This document shows, piece after piece, positions 53,946 through 61,699 of a stretch of 64,000 nt of DNA (within the stretch, counting starts at the first letter, position 1; every line of letters begins with the position of its first letter). Under the pieces are notes generated by a model. That model did not search any database and had not been told where the DNA came from. It was given only the letters and a program-made list of their open reading frames with translations. Source of the stretch: Bradyrhizobium sp. Ce-3 (lineage in GTDB: Bacteria > Pseudomonadota > Alphaproteobacteria > Rhizobiales > Xanthobacteraceae); contig NZ_BQUV01000005.1 of the NCBI RefSeq assembly GCF_022835695.1, positions 1-64,000 of the forward strand, read 5' to 3'. Both the position numbers and the translations under genes were made by a program.

Positions 53946-54560
53946 ATGCTCAGCTTCGAGGTCTGTAACGCGGCGCGGCTGCGGCGCGACGTGCGCTATG
54001 ACGGCCGCTTCTTCACCGCGGTGAAGACCACACGGATCTATTGCCGCCCGGTCTGTCCGGTGAAGCATCCGCTGCCGCGCAATGTCACCTACTACCCGAC
54101 CGCCGCCGCGGCCGAGGCGGCGGGCTATCGGCCGTGCCTGCGCTGTCGACCCGAAACCGCGCCGTTCTGTCCGGCGTGGAACGGCACCCGCTCCACGGTT
54201 GCGCGGGCGCTGAAGCTGATCGACGGCGGCGCGCTGGAGCGCGGCTCGGTCGCGGCATTGGCCGACCGGCTCGGCATCACCTCGCGCCATCTTGGACGGC
54301 TGTTCGAGCGCCATGTCGGCGCCAGCCCGCAGCAGGTCGCGACGACCCGCCGCGTCCAGCGCGCCAAGCGTCTGATCGACGGCACCGATGATGCGATGAC
54401 CGAGATCGCCTTCCGTGCCGGCTTCGGCAGCGTCCGCCGCTTCAACGCCGCCTTCGCCGACCTCTATGGCCGCTCGCCGTCGAGCCTGCGCGCGAGCGCG
54501 CGCGGGCGGAGATGGGGGACGGGGCCGGGCCATGCCCACTCGATAGGTCAACCCAGCTGA
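53946..54560 (+). CDS. Ada-like regulator (Ada zinc domain plus AraC HTH), short form
   Basis: Protein of 204 aa. The Ada zinc/methyl-acceptor domain has Cys33, Cys37, Cys64 and Cys67 in IYCRPVCP and YRPCLRCRPE. An AraC-type helix-turn-helix follows (LADRLGITSRHLGRLFERHV; EIAFRAGFGSVRRFNAAF). Relatives continue with an AlkA glycosylase or a methyltransferase domain; here the chain stops after the HTH. It may sense alkylated DNA phosphotriesters and activate repair genes, or be a truncated AlkA fusion. Confidence 0.82.
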   Translation: MLSFEVCNAARLRRDVRYDGRFFTAVKTTRIYCRPVCPVKHPLPRNVTYYPTAAAAEAAGYRPCLRCRPETAPFCPAWNGTRSTVARALKLIDGGALERGSVAALADRLGITSRHLGRLFERHVGASPQQVATTRRVQRAKRLIDGTDDAMTEIAFRAGFGSVRRFNAAFADLYGRSPSSLRASARGRRWGTGPGHAHSIGQPS

Positions 54561-54565
54561 CCATC

Positions 54566-54593
54566 TTTACCCATTGCGGCGGCTTGCCATAAT
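54566..54593 (+). promoter_or_regulatory. candidate promoter of the leuA leader transcript
   Basis: TTTACC (54566-54571), 16-base spacer, CATAAT (54588-54593). The transcript would start about 54600, ahead of a hairpin (54624-54649, AACCGT-CA-ACGGTT core) and the leader peptide. Confidence 0.5.
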
Positions 54594-54680
54594 CGTCTAG
54601 AACGACGGCGCTCAAGCGCTCCCGGCAACCAACCGTCAACGGTTTTGCCCGAGGATTTCGGCGCTCAACAGGGTCTGGCA

Positions 54681-54797
54681 ATGCTGATTCGCGGCCAAAT
54701 CGATGGGATTTCGGGGGAGGTGGCCCAGGCTACCGCCACGATCCCGGCCGCAGCGCCCACCCTGCTTATTGGCGGCCTGCTTCTTACCTGCCCCTGA
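54681..54797 (+). CDS. leuA leader peptide (Leu-rich)
   Basis: A 38-codon frame from ATG 54681 to TGA 54795-54797, ending PTLLIGGLLLTCP: five Leu and one Ile codon in eight positions shortly before the stop. This is the arrangement expected of a leucine-sensing leader peptide. The ribosome site is weak, so a GTG at 54720 could be used instead. The stop overlaps the 5' arm of the first hairpin. Confidence 0.7.
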   Translation: MLIRGQIDGISGEVAQATATIPAAAPTLLIGGLLLTCP

Positions 54798-54883
54798 GGG
54801 CCGGCTGGGCGTTTGCGCCTGGGCACTCAGGGGTTTGTACGAGATCACCGGACCCTGATAATCGCCCAGCAACATGACGGGCG
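54791..54883 (+). promoter_or_regulatory. leuA leader competing hairpins
   Basis: CCCCTGAG (54791-54798) can pair with CTCAGGGG (54826-54833). The same 3' arm can instead pair, as TCAGGG (54827-54832), with CCCTGA (54853-54858). A further stem CGCCC/GGGCG (54863-54867 with 54879-54883) lies 24 bases before leuA. There is no T tract, so control could be at transcription by another route or at translation. Confidence 0.6.
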
Positions 54884-54907
54884 CAAAAGCTCAAAGGAAT
54901 TTCTGAC

Positions 54908-56470
54908 ATGGCCACCGCTGATAAGTCCGAGAAGGACCGCGTCATCATTTTCGACACCACCTTGCGCGACGGCGAGCAATGCCCCGGCGCCACCATGACC
55001 TTCGAGGAGAAGCTCGAGGTCGCCGAGCTGCTGGATGATATGGGCGTCGACGTCATCGAGGCCGGCTTCCCGATCACCTCGGAAGGCGACTTCCAGGCGG
55101 TCAGCGAGATCGCCCGCCGCTCCAAGAACTCGGTCATCGCCGGCCTGTCCCGCGCCCACCCGGCCGACATCGACCGCTGCGCCGAAGCCGTGAAGTTCGC
55201 CCGCCGCGGCCGCGTCCACACCGTGATCGCGACCTCGCCGCTGCATATGCGGGTGAAGTTGAACAAGACCCCCGAGGAGGTCATCGAGACCTCGGTCGCG
55301 ATGGTCGCCCGCGCCCGCAACCAGATCGACGACGTCGAATGGTCGGCCGAGGACGGCACCCGCAGCGAGATGGACTATCTGTGCCGGATCGTGGAAGCCG
55401 TGATCAAGGCCGGCGCCACCACGGTGAACATCCCCGACACCGTCGGCTACACCGTGCCGGAGGAATACACCCACTTCATGCGGACCTTGATCGAGCGGGT
55501 GCCGAACTCCGACAAGGCGATCTTCTCGGTGCATTGCCACAACGACCTCGGCATGGCGGTCGCGAACTCGCTGGCCGGCATCGTCGGCGGCGCGCGGCAG
55601 GTCGAGTGCACCGTCAACGGCATCGGCGAGCGCGCCGGCAATGCCGCGCTGGAAGAGATCGTGATGGCGATCAATGTGCGGAACGACAAGTTTCCGTACT
55701 GGAACAAGATCGACACCACGCAGCTGACCCGCGCCTCGAAGGTGGTGTCTGCGGCGACCTCGTTCCCGGTGCAGTACAACAAGGCGATCGTCGGCCGTAA
55801 CGCGTTCGCCCATGAGAGCGGCATCCATCAGGACGGCGTGCTGAAGGACGCCTCGACCTACGAGATCATGCGGCCCGAGATGGTCGGCCTGAAGCAGTCG
55901 TCGCTGGTGCTCGGCAAGCATTCCGGCCGCCACGCCTTCGTCCACAAGCTGGAGGAGATGGGCTACAAGCTCGGCGCCAACCAGCTGGAGGATGCCTTTA
56001 CGCGAATGAAGGCGCTGGCCGATCGCAAGAAGGACATCTACGACGAGGACATCGAGGCGCTGGTCGACCAGGAGATGGCGGCCGCGCACGACCGCATCAA
56101 GCTGACCTCGCTGACCGTGATCGCCGGCACCCATGGCCCGCAGCGCGCGACCATGAAGCTCGACGTCGACGGCCAGATCAAGATCGAGGAGGCCGAGGGC
56201 AACGGCCCGGTCGACGCCGTCTTCAACTGCATCAAGCGCCTGGTGCCGCACGAGGCCAAGCTGGAGCTCTACCAGGTCCACGCGGTCACCGAAGGCACCG
56301 ACGCGCAGGCCGAAGTCTCGGTGCGTCTGGCCCATGAGGGCCGCTCGATGACCGCGCGCGCGGCCGATCCGGACACGCTGGTCGCGTCGGCCAAGGCCTA
56401 TCTCGGCGCGCTGAACAAGATCGTGATGAAGCGCCAGCGCGACGTCCCGGCCACCAAGGTCGCGGGCTGA
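54908..56470 (+). CDS. leuA: 2-isopropylmalate synthase
   Basis: First committed enzyme of leucine synthesis (520 aa): acetyl-CoA plus 2-oxoisovalerate. The N-terminal TIM barrel starts IFDTTLRDGEQCPGA, with metal ligands in the HCHNDLGMAVANSLAG segment. The C-terminal third is the LeuA dimerisation/allosteric domain for leucine feedback. AAAGGAA lies before the ATG. It is preceded by a Leu-rich leader peptide and followed by a strong terminator. Confidence 0.96.
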   Translation: MATADKSEKDRVIIFDTTLRDGEQCPGATMTFEEKLEVAELLDDMGVDVIEAGFPITSEGDFQAVSEIARRSKNSVIAGLSRAHPADIDRCAEAVKFARRGRVHTVIATSPLHMRVKLNKTPEEVIETSVAMVARARNQIDDVEWSAEDGTRSEMDYLCRIVEAVIKAGATTVNIPDTVGYTVPEEYTHFMRTLIERVPNSDKAIFSVHCHNDLGMAVANSLAGIVGGARQVECTVNGIGERAGNAALEEIVMAINVRNDKFPYWNKIDTTQLTRASKVVSAATSFPVQYNKAIVGRNAFAHESGIHQDGVLKDASTYEIMRPEMVGLKQSSLVLGKHSGRHAFVHKLEEMGYKLGANQLEDAFTRMKALADRKKDIYDEDIEALVDQEMAAAHDRIKLTSLTVIAGTHGPQRATMKLDVDGQIKIEEAEGNGPVDAVFNCIKRLVPHEAKLELYQVHAVTEGTDAQAEVSVRLAHEGRSMTARAADPDTLVASAKAYLGALNKIVMKRQRDVPATKVAG

Positions 56471-56497
56471 CGGTTCGCTCGATCAAGCATTTTGCAA

Positions 56498-56527
56498 ACG
56501 CGGCGCCCCGGCGCCGCGTTTTTGTTT
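56498..56527 (+). terminator. intrinsic terminator of leuA
   Basis: ACGCGGCGC, loop of about four bases, GCGCCGCGT, then TTTTTGTTTT. Confidence 0.85.
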
Positions 56528-56547
56528 TGAACGCACGGATCCAAACC

Positions 56548-56686
56548 CGTCATCCTGAGGTGCGAGCTCTTGCGAGCCTCGAAGGATGAATCGGCCCCGC
56601 TGCTTCAGCACTTAACAATCGCCTCGCGGAAAGACCCGGGCCGTCGCCCTTCGAGGCTCGCTCCGCTCGCACCTCAGGGTGACGGG
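56548..56686. repeat. CGTCATCCTGAG-type palindromic repeat, copy C
   Basis: CGTCATCCTGAGGTGCGAGC and GCTCGCACCTCAGGGTGACG are the inverted ends; GCCTCGAAGGATG and CCCTTCGAGGC pair inside. It occupies most of the gap between leuA and lysR. Confidence 0.75.
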
Positions 56687-56764
56687 GAACAGACTTCGTC
56701 GCTGCGCTTCTCGCAATGCTGCGGGTGATCAGCTTGGGATGGAATATGCCCATTTCGATCGTTG

Positions 56765-56781
56765 TTGGAATCTTATTCCAA
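56765..56781. promoter_or_regulatory. LysR-type box upstream of lysR
   Basis: TTGGAATCTTATTCCAA is a perfect palindrome containing T-N11-A, the classical LysR recognition form. It lies about 83 bases before the lysR ATG, so autoregulation is likely. Confidence 0.7.
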
Positions 56782-56863
56782 TAATCCGTTCTATGTCGCG
56801 GTGCTTTGGAATCTTCCGCGTCCGTCCCAGCGTTACCCTGCGGCCTTTCCCGGGGACGCCGCC

Positions 56864-57841
56864 ATGTCGCTTGCCTCCATCGTGTCAGATGTTCCGCGTG
56901 CCGCCACGCCGGCCGAGACCGCGCTGACGCGCCGCGTCGATCTCACCACGCTCCGCCTGTTCGTCGCCGTCTGCGACGAGCAGAATCTCACCCGCGCGGC
57001 GCAGCGCGAGGGGATCGCGGCCTCCGCCGTGTCGAAGCGCATGAACGATTTCGAGTTGGCGTTCGGCGTCACGTTGTTCAAGCGGCTCGCCAAGGGCATG
57101 GCACTGACGCCGGCGGGCGAGGCACTGCTGCATCACGCCCGGGTCACGCTGCTCAATGTGGAGAAGATCGCGGTCGAGCTGTCTGAGTACTCGCAAGGCG
57201 TGCGCGGCCATGTCCGCATGCTCGCCAACCTGTCGGCGATCGTCCAGCATCTGCCCGAGGATCTCTCGGCGTTTTTCGCAGCGCATGAGTTGCTCCGCGT
57301 CGATCTGCAGGAGCGGCCGAGCGGGCAGGTGGTGCGCGGCATTGAGGAGGGCGCGGCCGACATCGGCATCTGCTCGGCCGAGGCGGACAGCCGTGCGCTC
57401 GAGGTCTTTCATTACCGCTACGACAATCTGGTGGTGGTGATGCGGGGCGACCATCCGCTGGCGGACCGCGAGAAACTGCTGTTCACCGAGACGCTCGATT
57501 ACGACCATGTCGGCCTGCACACCGCGAGCTCGATTTACCTGCGCTCGCAATATGCCGCCGCGCAAGCCGGCAAGACGATGCGGCTGCGCATCAACGTGCC
57601 CGGCTTCGACGCGGTCTGCCGCATGGTGCAGGCGAATATGGGGCTCGGCCTGATTCCCGATCGCGCCTTCGAGGTGGTCGGCGCCGGCATGGGCCTTCGC
57701 GCGATCCCGCTGCGCGACGGCTGGGGACGGCGCGAGCTCAAGATCGTGGTCCGCGATGCCGCGCATCTGTCCGCAACCAGCCGTCTGATGCTCGACTATC
57801 TGCGCGCGATCGAAGCGAACCGGGTCAGACAGGCCGGCTGA
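56864..57841 (+). CDS. LysR-family transcriptional regulator
   Basis: Regulator of 325 aa. The helix-turn-helix (about residues 25-85) includes LRLFVAVCDEQNLTRAAQRE and SAVSKRMNDFELAFGVTLFKR. The effector domain holds ELLRVDLQERPSGQVVRGI and DYDHVGLHT. ATG 56864 is chosen as the family start. The nucleotide sequence of its last ~170 bases recurs at 59670-59838. Confidence 0.92.
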   Translation: MSLASIVSDVPRAATPAETALTRRVDLTTLRLFVAVCDEQNLTRAAQREGIAASAVSKRMNDFELAFGVTLFKRLAKGMALTPAGEALLHHARVTLLNVEKIAVELSEYSQGVRGHVRMLANLSAIVQHLPEDLSAFFAAHELLRVDLQERPSGQVVRGIEEGAADIGICSAEADSRALEVFHYRYDNLVVVMRGDHPLADREKLLFTETLDYDHVGLHTASSIYLRSQYAAAQAGKTMRLRINVPGFDAVCRMVQANMGLGLIPDRAFEVVGAGMGLRAIPLRDGWGRRELKIVVRDAAHLSATSRLMLDYLRAIEANRVRQAG

Positions 57842-57932
57842 CCTGCAACTGCAGACGCGCCGCGAGATGTCCACAATGTGACCCCGACTGCGGCGATCTG
57901 TCACATGGGTGTTGCGATCGCCCCCGTATGTG

Positions 57933-57964
57933 GAGCCCATTCCAATTTTTAAAAATGGGGGCTC
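57933..57964 (+). promoter_or_regulatory. start-site hairpin covering the ribosome site of the next gene
   Basis: GAGCCC (57933-57938) pairs with GGGCTC (57959-57964), the latter ending one base before the ATG at 57965. CATT/AATG and TTTTT/AAAAA extend the stem. The G run that would serve as ribosome site is in the 3' arm. Translation may therefore need melting or unfolding of this element. An ATTCCAA half-site at 57939-57945 also matches half of the LysR box. Confidence 0.5.
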
Positions 57965-59590
57965 ATGTTCAATTCAATCGCCAATTCGCAGGCAACTCCG
58001 CAAACCATTCGCCGCGCCATCGTCAGCCGTCTGATCGCGGGCACAGCGCTGTCTTCGGCGCTGTTTGCAGTCCATCCGGCGCTCTCGCAGACCGTTGGCA
58101 ATCCGCATGAATTGCTCGTCAGCACCGCGGTCTATGCCGGCAAGGCATCGACCGTCACGGTGGGCCAGACGCTGCCGACCGGCGCGAAGGCGGTGGCCGA
58201 CGGCACCTATCCGGCTGTCTTCAACAACGTCACCGTTGATTCGAACTTCGGTGTGACCGCGCCGGTCGTGATCAAGAAGTATCATCTGGAAGGGCATCGC
58301 CTTCGCGAGATCGGCGCGCTGACCGTCCCGGCGGACGTGGCGGTAACGAGCTTCAGCTCGAAGTCGGAATTGTCGCTGCATCTGTCGCCCGACGGCAAGG
58401 CCGTGACGTTCATGGGCTACGATGCTGCGGTGAATGAACTGGACGTCTCCAACTCCAATTCTCCCAACCATGTCGATCCCACCAATCCGGATACCGGCGT
58501 GCATGCGCGCGTGGTGGCGGAGCTGGATTTCGACGGCTCGCTGCACCGGACCAAGGTCAATGTCTACAGCGGCGATAACGGCCGCGGCGCGATCCGCGCC
58601 AACAAGGTCAACGGCACCCAGGCCGACCAGTATTTCACGGTCGGCAATGCCGGCAACGGCAGCGGCATCCAGCCGGTGCTCGTCGTCAACGACACCGGCG
58701 TGCAACTCGCAACGCCGGGTGTCGATGGTTCCGACACCGTGGTTGGCGTGCAGCAGGGAACGCCCGGCAGCAAGAACGGCTTCCAGTTCGGTTTCTCGGT
58801 CGCCCAGCTCGGCTTTGCCGTCGACAAGTCCGGCAAGGACGACAATTTCCGCGGCATCGCGATCTCCGGCAACACGCTCTACGTGACCAAGGGCAGCGGC
58901 AGCAACGGCATCAACACGGTCTATCAGGTCGGCCAGTCCGGCGTTCTGCCGACCCGGACCGCCACCGCGTCGACGACGTTCAGCATCCTTCCGGGCTTCC
59001 CGAACAATCCCTCGGCGAATTCGGGCGCGAACGGCTTCTATCCCTTCGGCATCTGGTTCGCCAATGCAACGACGCTCTATGTCGCCCAGGAAGGCGACGG
59101 CAATCTGGCCGCCGCCGCCACGTCGCCGACATCAGGCCTGCAGAAATGGATCTATGCCAATGGCAGCTGGAGCCTTGCCTACACCTTGCAGAAGGGCCTG
59201 AACCTCGGCACGTCCTATCATGTGAACGGATATCCGACCGATCCGGCAACCGGCGGCCTGCGCAACATCACCGGCCGCGTCAATCGCGACGGCACCGTGA
59301 CGATTTTCGCGGTGACGTCGACCGTGAGCACTTCGGTCGAGCCCGGCGCCGATCCGAATCGGATCGTTGCGATCACCGACAGGATCGCCGCGACGCAGCT
59401 GCCGGCATATGAAGCTTTTGAGGTCGTCGTGCCGCCCGCGTTCGGTTCGGTCTATCGCGGCGTGTCGTTCGCTCCGGTCAACTGCGATGGCGATCACGGC
59501 CGGATGAAGGACGATGGTCGCGGCCACGACAACGACCACGACGCGCAGGACGACGTCTGCGGTCCGACCCGGATCGCCGCGGGGCATTGA
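57965..59590 (+). CDS. secreted beta-propeller-like protein with His/Asp-rich tail
   Basis: Exported protein (541 aa). The signal peptide (RRAIVSRLIAGTALSSALFA to ALSQ) has an RR pair that could be Tat-type. The body shows repeated beta-rich units (FRGIAISGNTLYVTKGSG; FANATTLYVAQEGDGN), like a beta-propeller. The C-terminal stretch DGDHGRMKDDGRGHDNDHD is likely to bind metal. No enzyme family was recognised. Confidence 0.7.
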   Translation: MFNSIANSQATPQTIRRAIVSRLIAGTALSSALFAVHPALSQTVGNPHELLVSTAVYAGKASTVTVGQTLPTGAKAVADGTYPAVFNNVTVDSNFGVTAPVVIKKYHLEGHRLREIGALTVPADVAVTSFSSKSELSLHLSPDGKAVTFMGYDAAVNELDVSNSNSPNHVDPTNPDTGVHARVVAELDFDGSLHRTKVNVYSGDNGRGAIRANKVNGTQADQYFTVGNAGNGSGIQPVLVVNDTGVQLATPGVDGSDTVVGVQQGTPGSKNGFQFGFSVAQLGFAVDKSGKDDNFRGIAISGNTLYVTKGSGSNGINTVYQVGQSGVLPTRTATASTTFSILPGFPNNPSANSGANGFYPFGIWFANATTLYVAQEGDGNLAAAATSPTSGLQKWIYANGSWSLAYTLQKGLNLGTSYHVNGYPTDPATGGLRNITGRVNRDGTVTIFAVTSTVSTSVEPGADPNRIVAITDRIAATQLPAYEAFEVVVPPAFGSVYRGVSFAPVNCDGDHGRMKDDGRGHDNDHDAQDDVCGPTRIAAGH

Positions 59591-59669
59591 TTGACGATAA
59601 CGGGCGGAGCCGTGGCCGGTTGCTTGCGGCAAGACTTCGCCCGGATCAAAGCAGGAGCGCGCGCGATCG

Positions 59670-59838
59670 GCTGATCCCCGATCGCGCCTTCGAGGTGGTC
59701 GGCGCGGGCTTGGGCCTTCGCGCAATCCCGCTGCGCGACGGCTGGGGGCGGCGCGAGTTCACGATCGTGGTGCGCGATGCCGCGCATCTGTCCGCAACCA
59801 GCCGTCCGATGCTCGATTATCTGCGGGCGGCGGAAGCC
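59670..59838 (+). pseudogene. duplicated 3' fragment of the LysR gene
   Basis: Encodes LIPDRAFEVVGAGLGLRAIP, DGWGRRE and AAHLSATSRPMLDYLRA, matching the C-terminus of the LysR protein at 56864-57841. By eye only about 15 of about 169 bases differ. No upstream LysR sequence precedes it; the match starts abruptly about 80 bases after the propeller gene's stop. It is a remnant, not a functional gene. Confidence 0.8.
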
Positions 59839-59845
59839 GATGGCG

Positions 59846-59950
59846 CTAAGCCGCTATCAGCAATGCCAGTAAAATCACGAACAGCATGCCCGTCTTGACG
59901 ACGGCCGTTGCCGCTCCAGCCGTAACGGGGCCGGCTTCGGGCGCGAACAT
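59846..59950 (-). CDS. possible 34-aa single-pass membrane peptide
   Basis: A short frame starts MFAPEAGPVTAGAATAVVK and continues into GMLFVILLALLIAA, a clear membrane helix at the C-terminus. It begins 13 bases after the 330-aa gene's stop on the same strand. It overlaps the lysR remnant on the other strand. Expression is unproven. Confidence 0.4.
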   Translation of the reverse strand: MFAPEAGPVTAGAATAVVKTGMLFVILLALLIAA

Positions 59951-59963
59951 CGACGTTGGCGAT

Positions 59964-60956
59964 TCAGTAAAGCCGCATGGGGAGGGGGACGCCGGCCGGG
60001 CCGGCCAGCAGGCCCCAGGTCTCGTCGGCCGCGACCTCGAACTCCCGGCTCTCCGCCGCGCCGCTCGCGACCTTGAGGGTAACCTTGACCTTGCCCGGCA
60101 GCAGATCGATCTCCGGGCTATCAGGCGATCTGCCTCCGGTTTGGCCGGCGTGCTCCAAATCGCGTCCCGCGCGAGCCGCCAATTTGATGGTCTGCCCATT
60201 GATGCTGATGACGGCGTCTTCGTCCGCGGCGTTGCCAAGCTTCAATTTCACCTGGCCTGGTCGTGGCGGCAGGCCGGCATGAGTGACGAGATTTTCGGCG
60301 GCAGGCTTGCGCAGCGACAGGTCGGCGATGGTCCTGTCGTCCTGATGGATAAGCCGCAGCAGCGCCGGTCCATCTGATGTTGCAAACGTCATCACAGCCC
60401 GGTCCGGCTCGACAACTGCGTCGCCACTCTCGGTCCAGCCGCGTTTGCTCAGCGCGGCGCGATAGAAGCCGAGCGTATCAGCGAGACCGAGCGGCGTCTC
60501 GACGTGAACCGATTCGATGAACGGCGAATTCTTCGCGGTCCTGAGCACCCAGGGTTTGGGCAGCGGCAAGCCCGCGGCGAGATCGCCGCGCTCAGCCGGC
60601 GCCAGCGCCGCGGCCCGGGGGACGGCGCAGAGCAGGCGCCTGGCGATGGTATTCCGGGGACAGTGCGCAACGGCCCACATCGTCATGTCGGTGGAGATCG
60701 GCCGAGATGTGTCGTGCGAGCCGGGTGGGGGCGTGCTCGTCGTGCTCGACGGCGCGCCGAATATCGGGGTCCCTTGGCTGGTGGTTGTCGTCGACAAGTG
60801 GAGGGTACAATTGATCAAGGTTGAAAAACCGGTGTCACAATAGTGACCGCGATCCAGGCTCCGCGCGAGCGCCCCGGTCAGCGCGACGATCGTCGCGACG
60901 ACAGTCGCGGCGGCCAGGCTGCCGGCAACCAAAACACCTTTCGTTCGACGCTGCAT
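59964..60956 (-). CDS. hypothetical membrane-anchored periplasmic protein (330 aa)
   Basis: No family recognised. An N-terminal hydrophobic segment (VLVAGSLAAATVVATIVALTG) suggests a signal anchor. A Thr/Ser/Pro-rich linker follows (TTTTSQGTPIFG, STTSTPPPG). The C-terminal two thirds include FYRAALSKRGWTESG, a motif seen in small lipoprotein-like folds, and a beta-rich end. ATG 60956 (MQRRTKG) is chosen. Confidence 0.6.
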   Translation of the reverse strand: MQRRTKGVLVAGSLAAATVVATIVALTGALARSLDRGHYCDTGFSTLINCTLHLSTTTTSQGTPIFGAPSSTTSTPPPGSHDTSRPISTDMTMWAVAHCPRNTIARRLLCAVPRAAALAPAERGDLAAGLPLPKPWVLRTAKNSPFIESVHVETPLGLADTLGFYRAALSKRGWTESGDAVVEPDRAVMTFATSDGPALLRLIHQDDRTIADLSLRKPAAENLVTHAGLPPRPGQVKLKLGNAADEDAVISINGQTIKLAARAGRDLEHAGQTGGRSPDSPEIDLLPGKVKVTLKVASGAAESREFEVAADETWGLLAGPAGVPLPMRLY

Positions 60957-61162
60957 CGCCGGCTCCGATCTCGATGAGGAGCCCTGGCAGCAGATGCTCG
61001 TCATGAGCTTAGTGGCTTTGGCCGCCCAAATGTTCATGCCGGTTTGCTGTTTTCTGGAGACAGGGATTGATCCAGATCAAGCCTGAGACGGCCTGCTTGG
61101 AATTCTCGCTGGCATTACGCGACCACCTGGTTTGGCGTCATATTTTATCAATGGAGGGGAGA

Positions 61163-61469
61163 ATGCCTGCAGTTGTGCAGTTCGTTTCGCATCCAAAACC
61201 CGGTAGTCATCTTGCGGCCGTCTTGCAGCTTGAAGGACGGTGCGGTGCTTTGGCGGAAGCACGGGGCCGACGTTAGCTACTGGTCGGTGATCGGTGGCGA
61301 AGTGGGCAACTACGCTTTCGTCGCGCGCTTCGATAGGATCGAGGCTTATGGGCGGAGCCTCGCCTCGCTTGGTGCCGACCCGGCTTTCGCAGAATTTCAA
61401 GCCAAGCGGCTGAAGGCCGGGCAATCGGAATGGGTACGATCCAACCTTTCCGTTCAGGTCGATGTCTGA
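61163..61469 (+). pseudogene. small ABM/NIPSNAP-like gene broken by a frameshift
   Basis: From ATG 61163 (GGAGGGGAGA upstream) the frame reads MPAVVQFVSHPKPG...LAAVLQLE, then fails at TAG. One base out of phase the protein continues KDGAVLWRKHGADVSYWS and GNYAFVARFDRIEAYGRSLA to TGA 61467-61469. A single-base loss near 61230 explains both halves. It may be a real pseudogene or a sequencing error. Confidence 0.65.
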
Positions 61470-61493
61470 CGGAGCGCCTTCTCTCTAGCGTGC

Positions 61494-61515
61494 GAGACCG
61501 CCTTCGGGCGGTCTC
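61494..61515 (+). terminator. UUCG-type hairpin terminator
   Basis: GAGACCGCC-TTCG-GGCGGTCTC, followed by TTGCTGT. It is a very stable tetraloop hairpin 25 bases after the broken gene. Confidence 0.7.
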
Positions 61516-61699
61516 TTGCTGTCCGTCGCGATGGACACGCGACACCAGGCGGCCGCGCCGGGTGGGCGCGGCCTGAGCGGCATACTGCATCAGGCTCACT
61601 ATCCCAATGTCAAATCTTCATGCGGCGCGGGCCTTACGGTTCGCCATTTGCGCGCTAGGTAAGAACCGAGGAATCACCGCAGCGGGCAGGAGCGCGATC

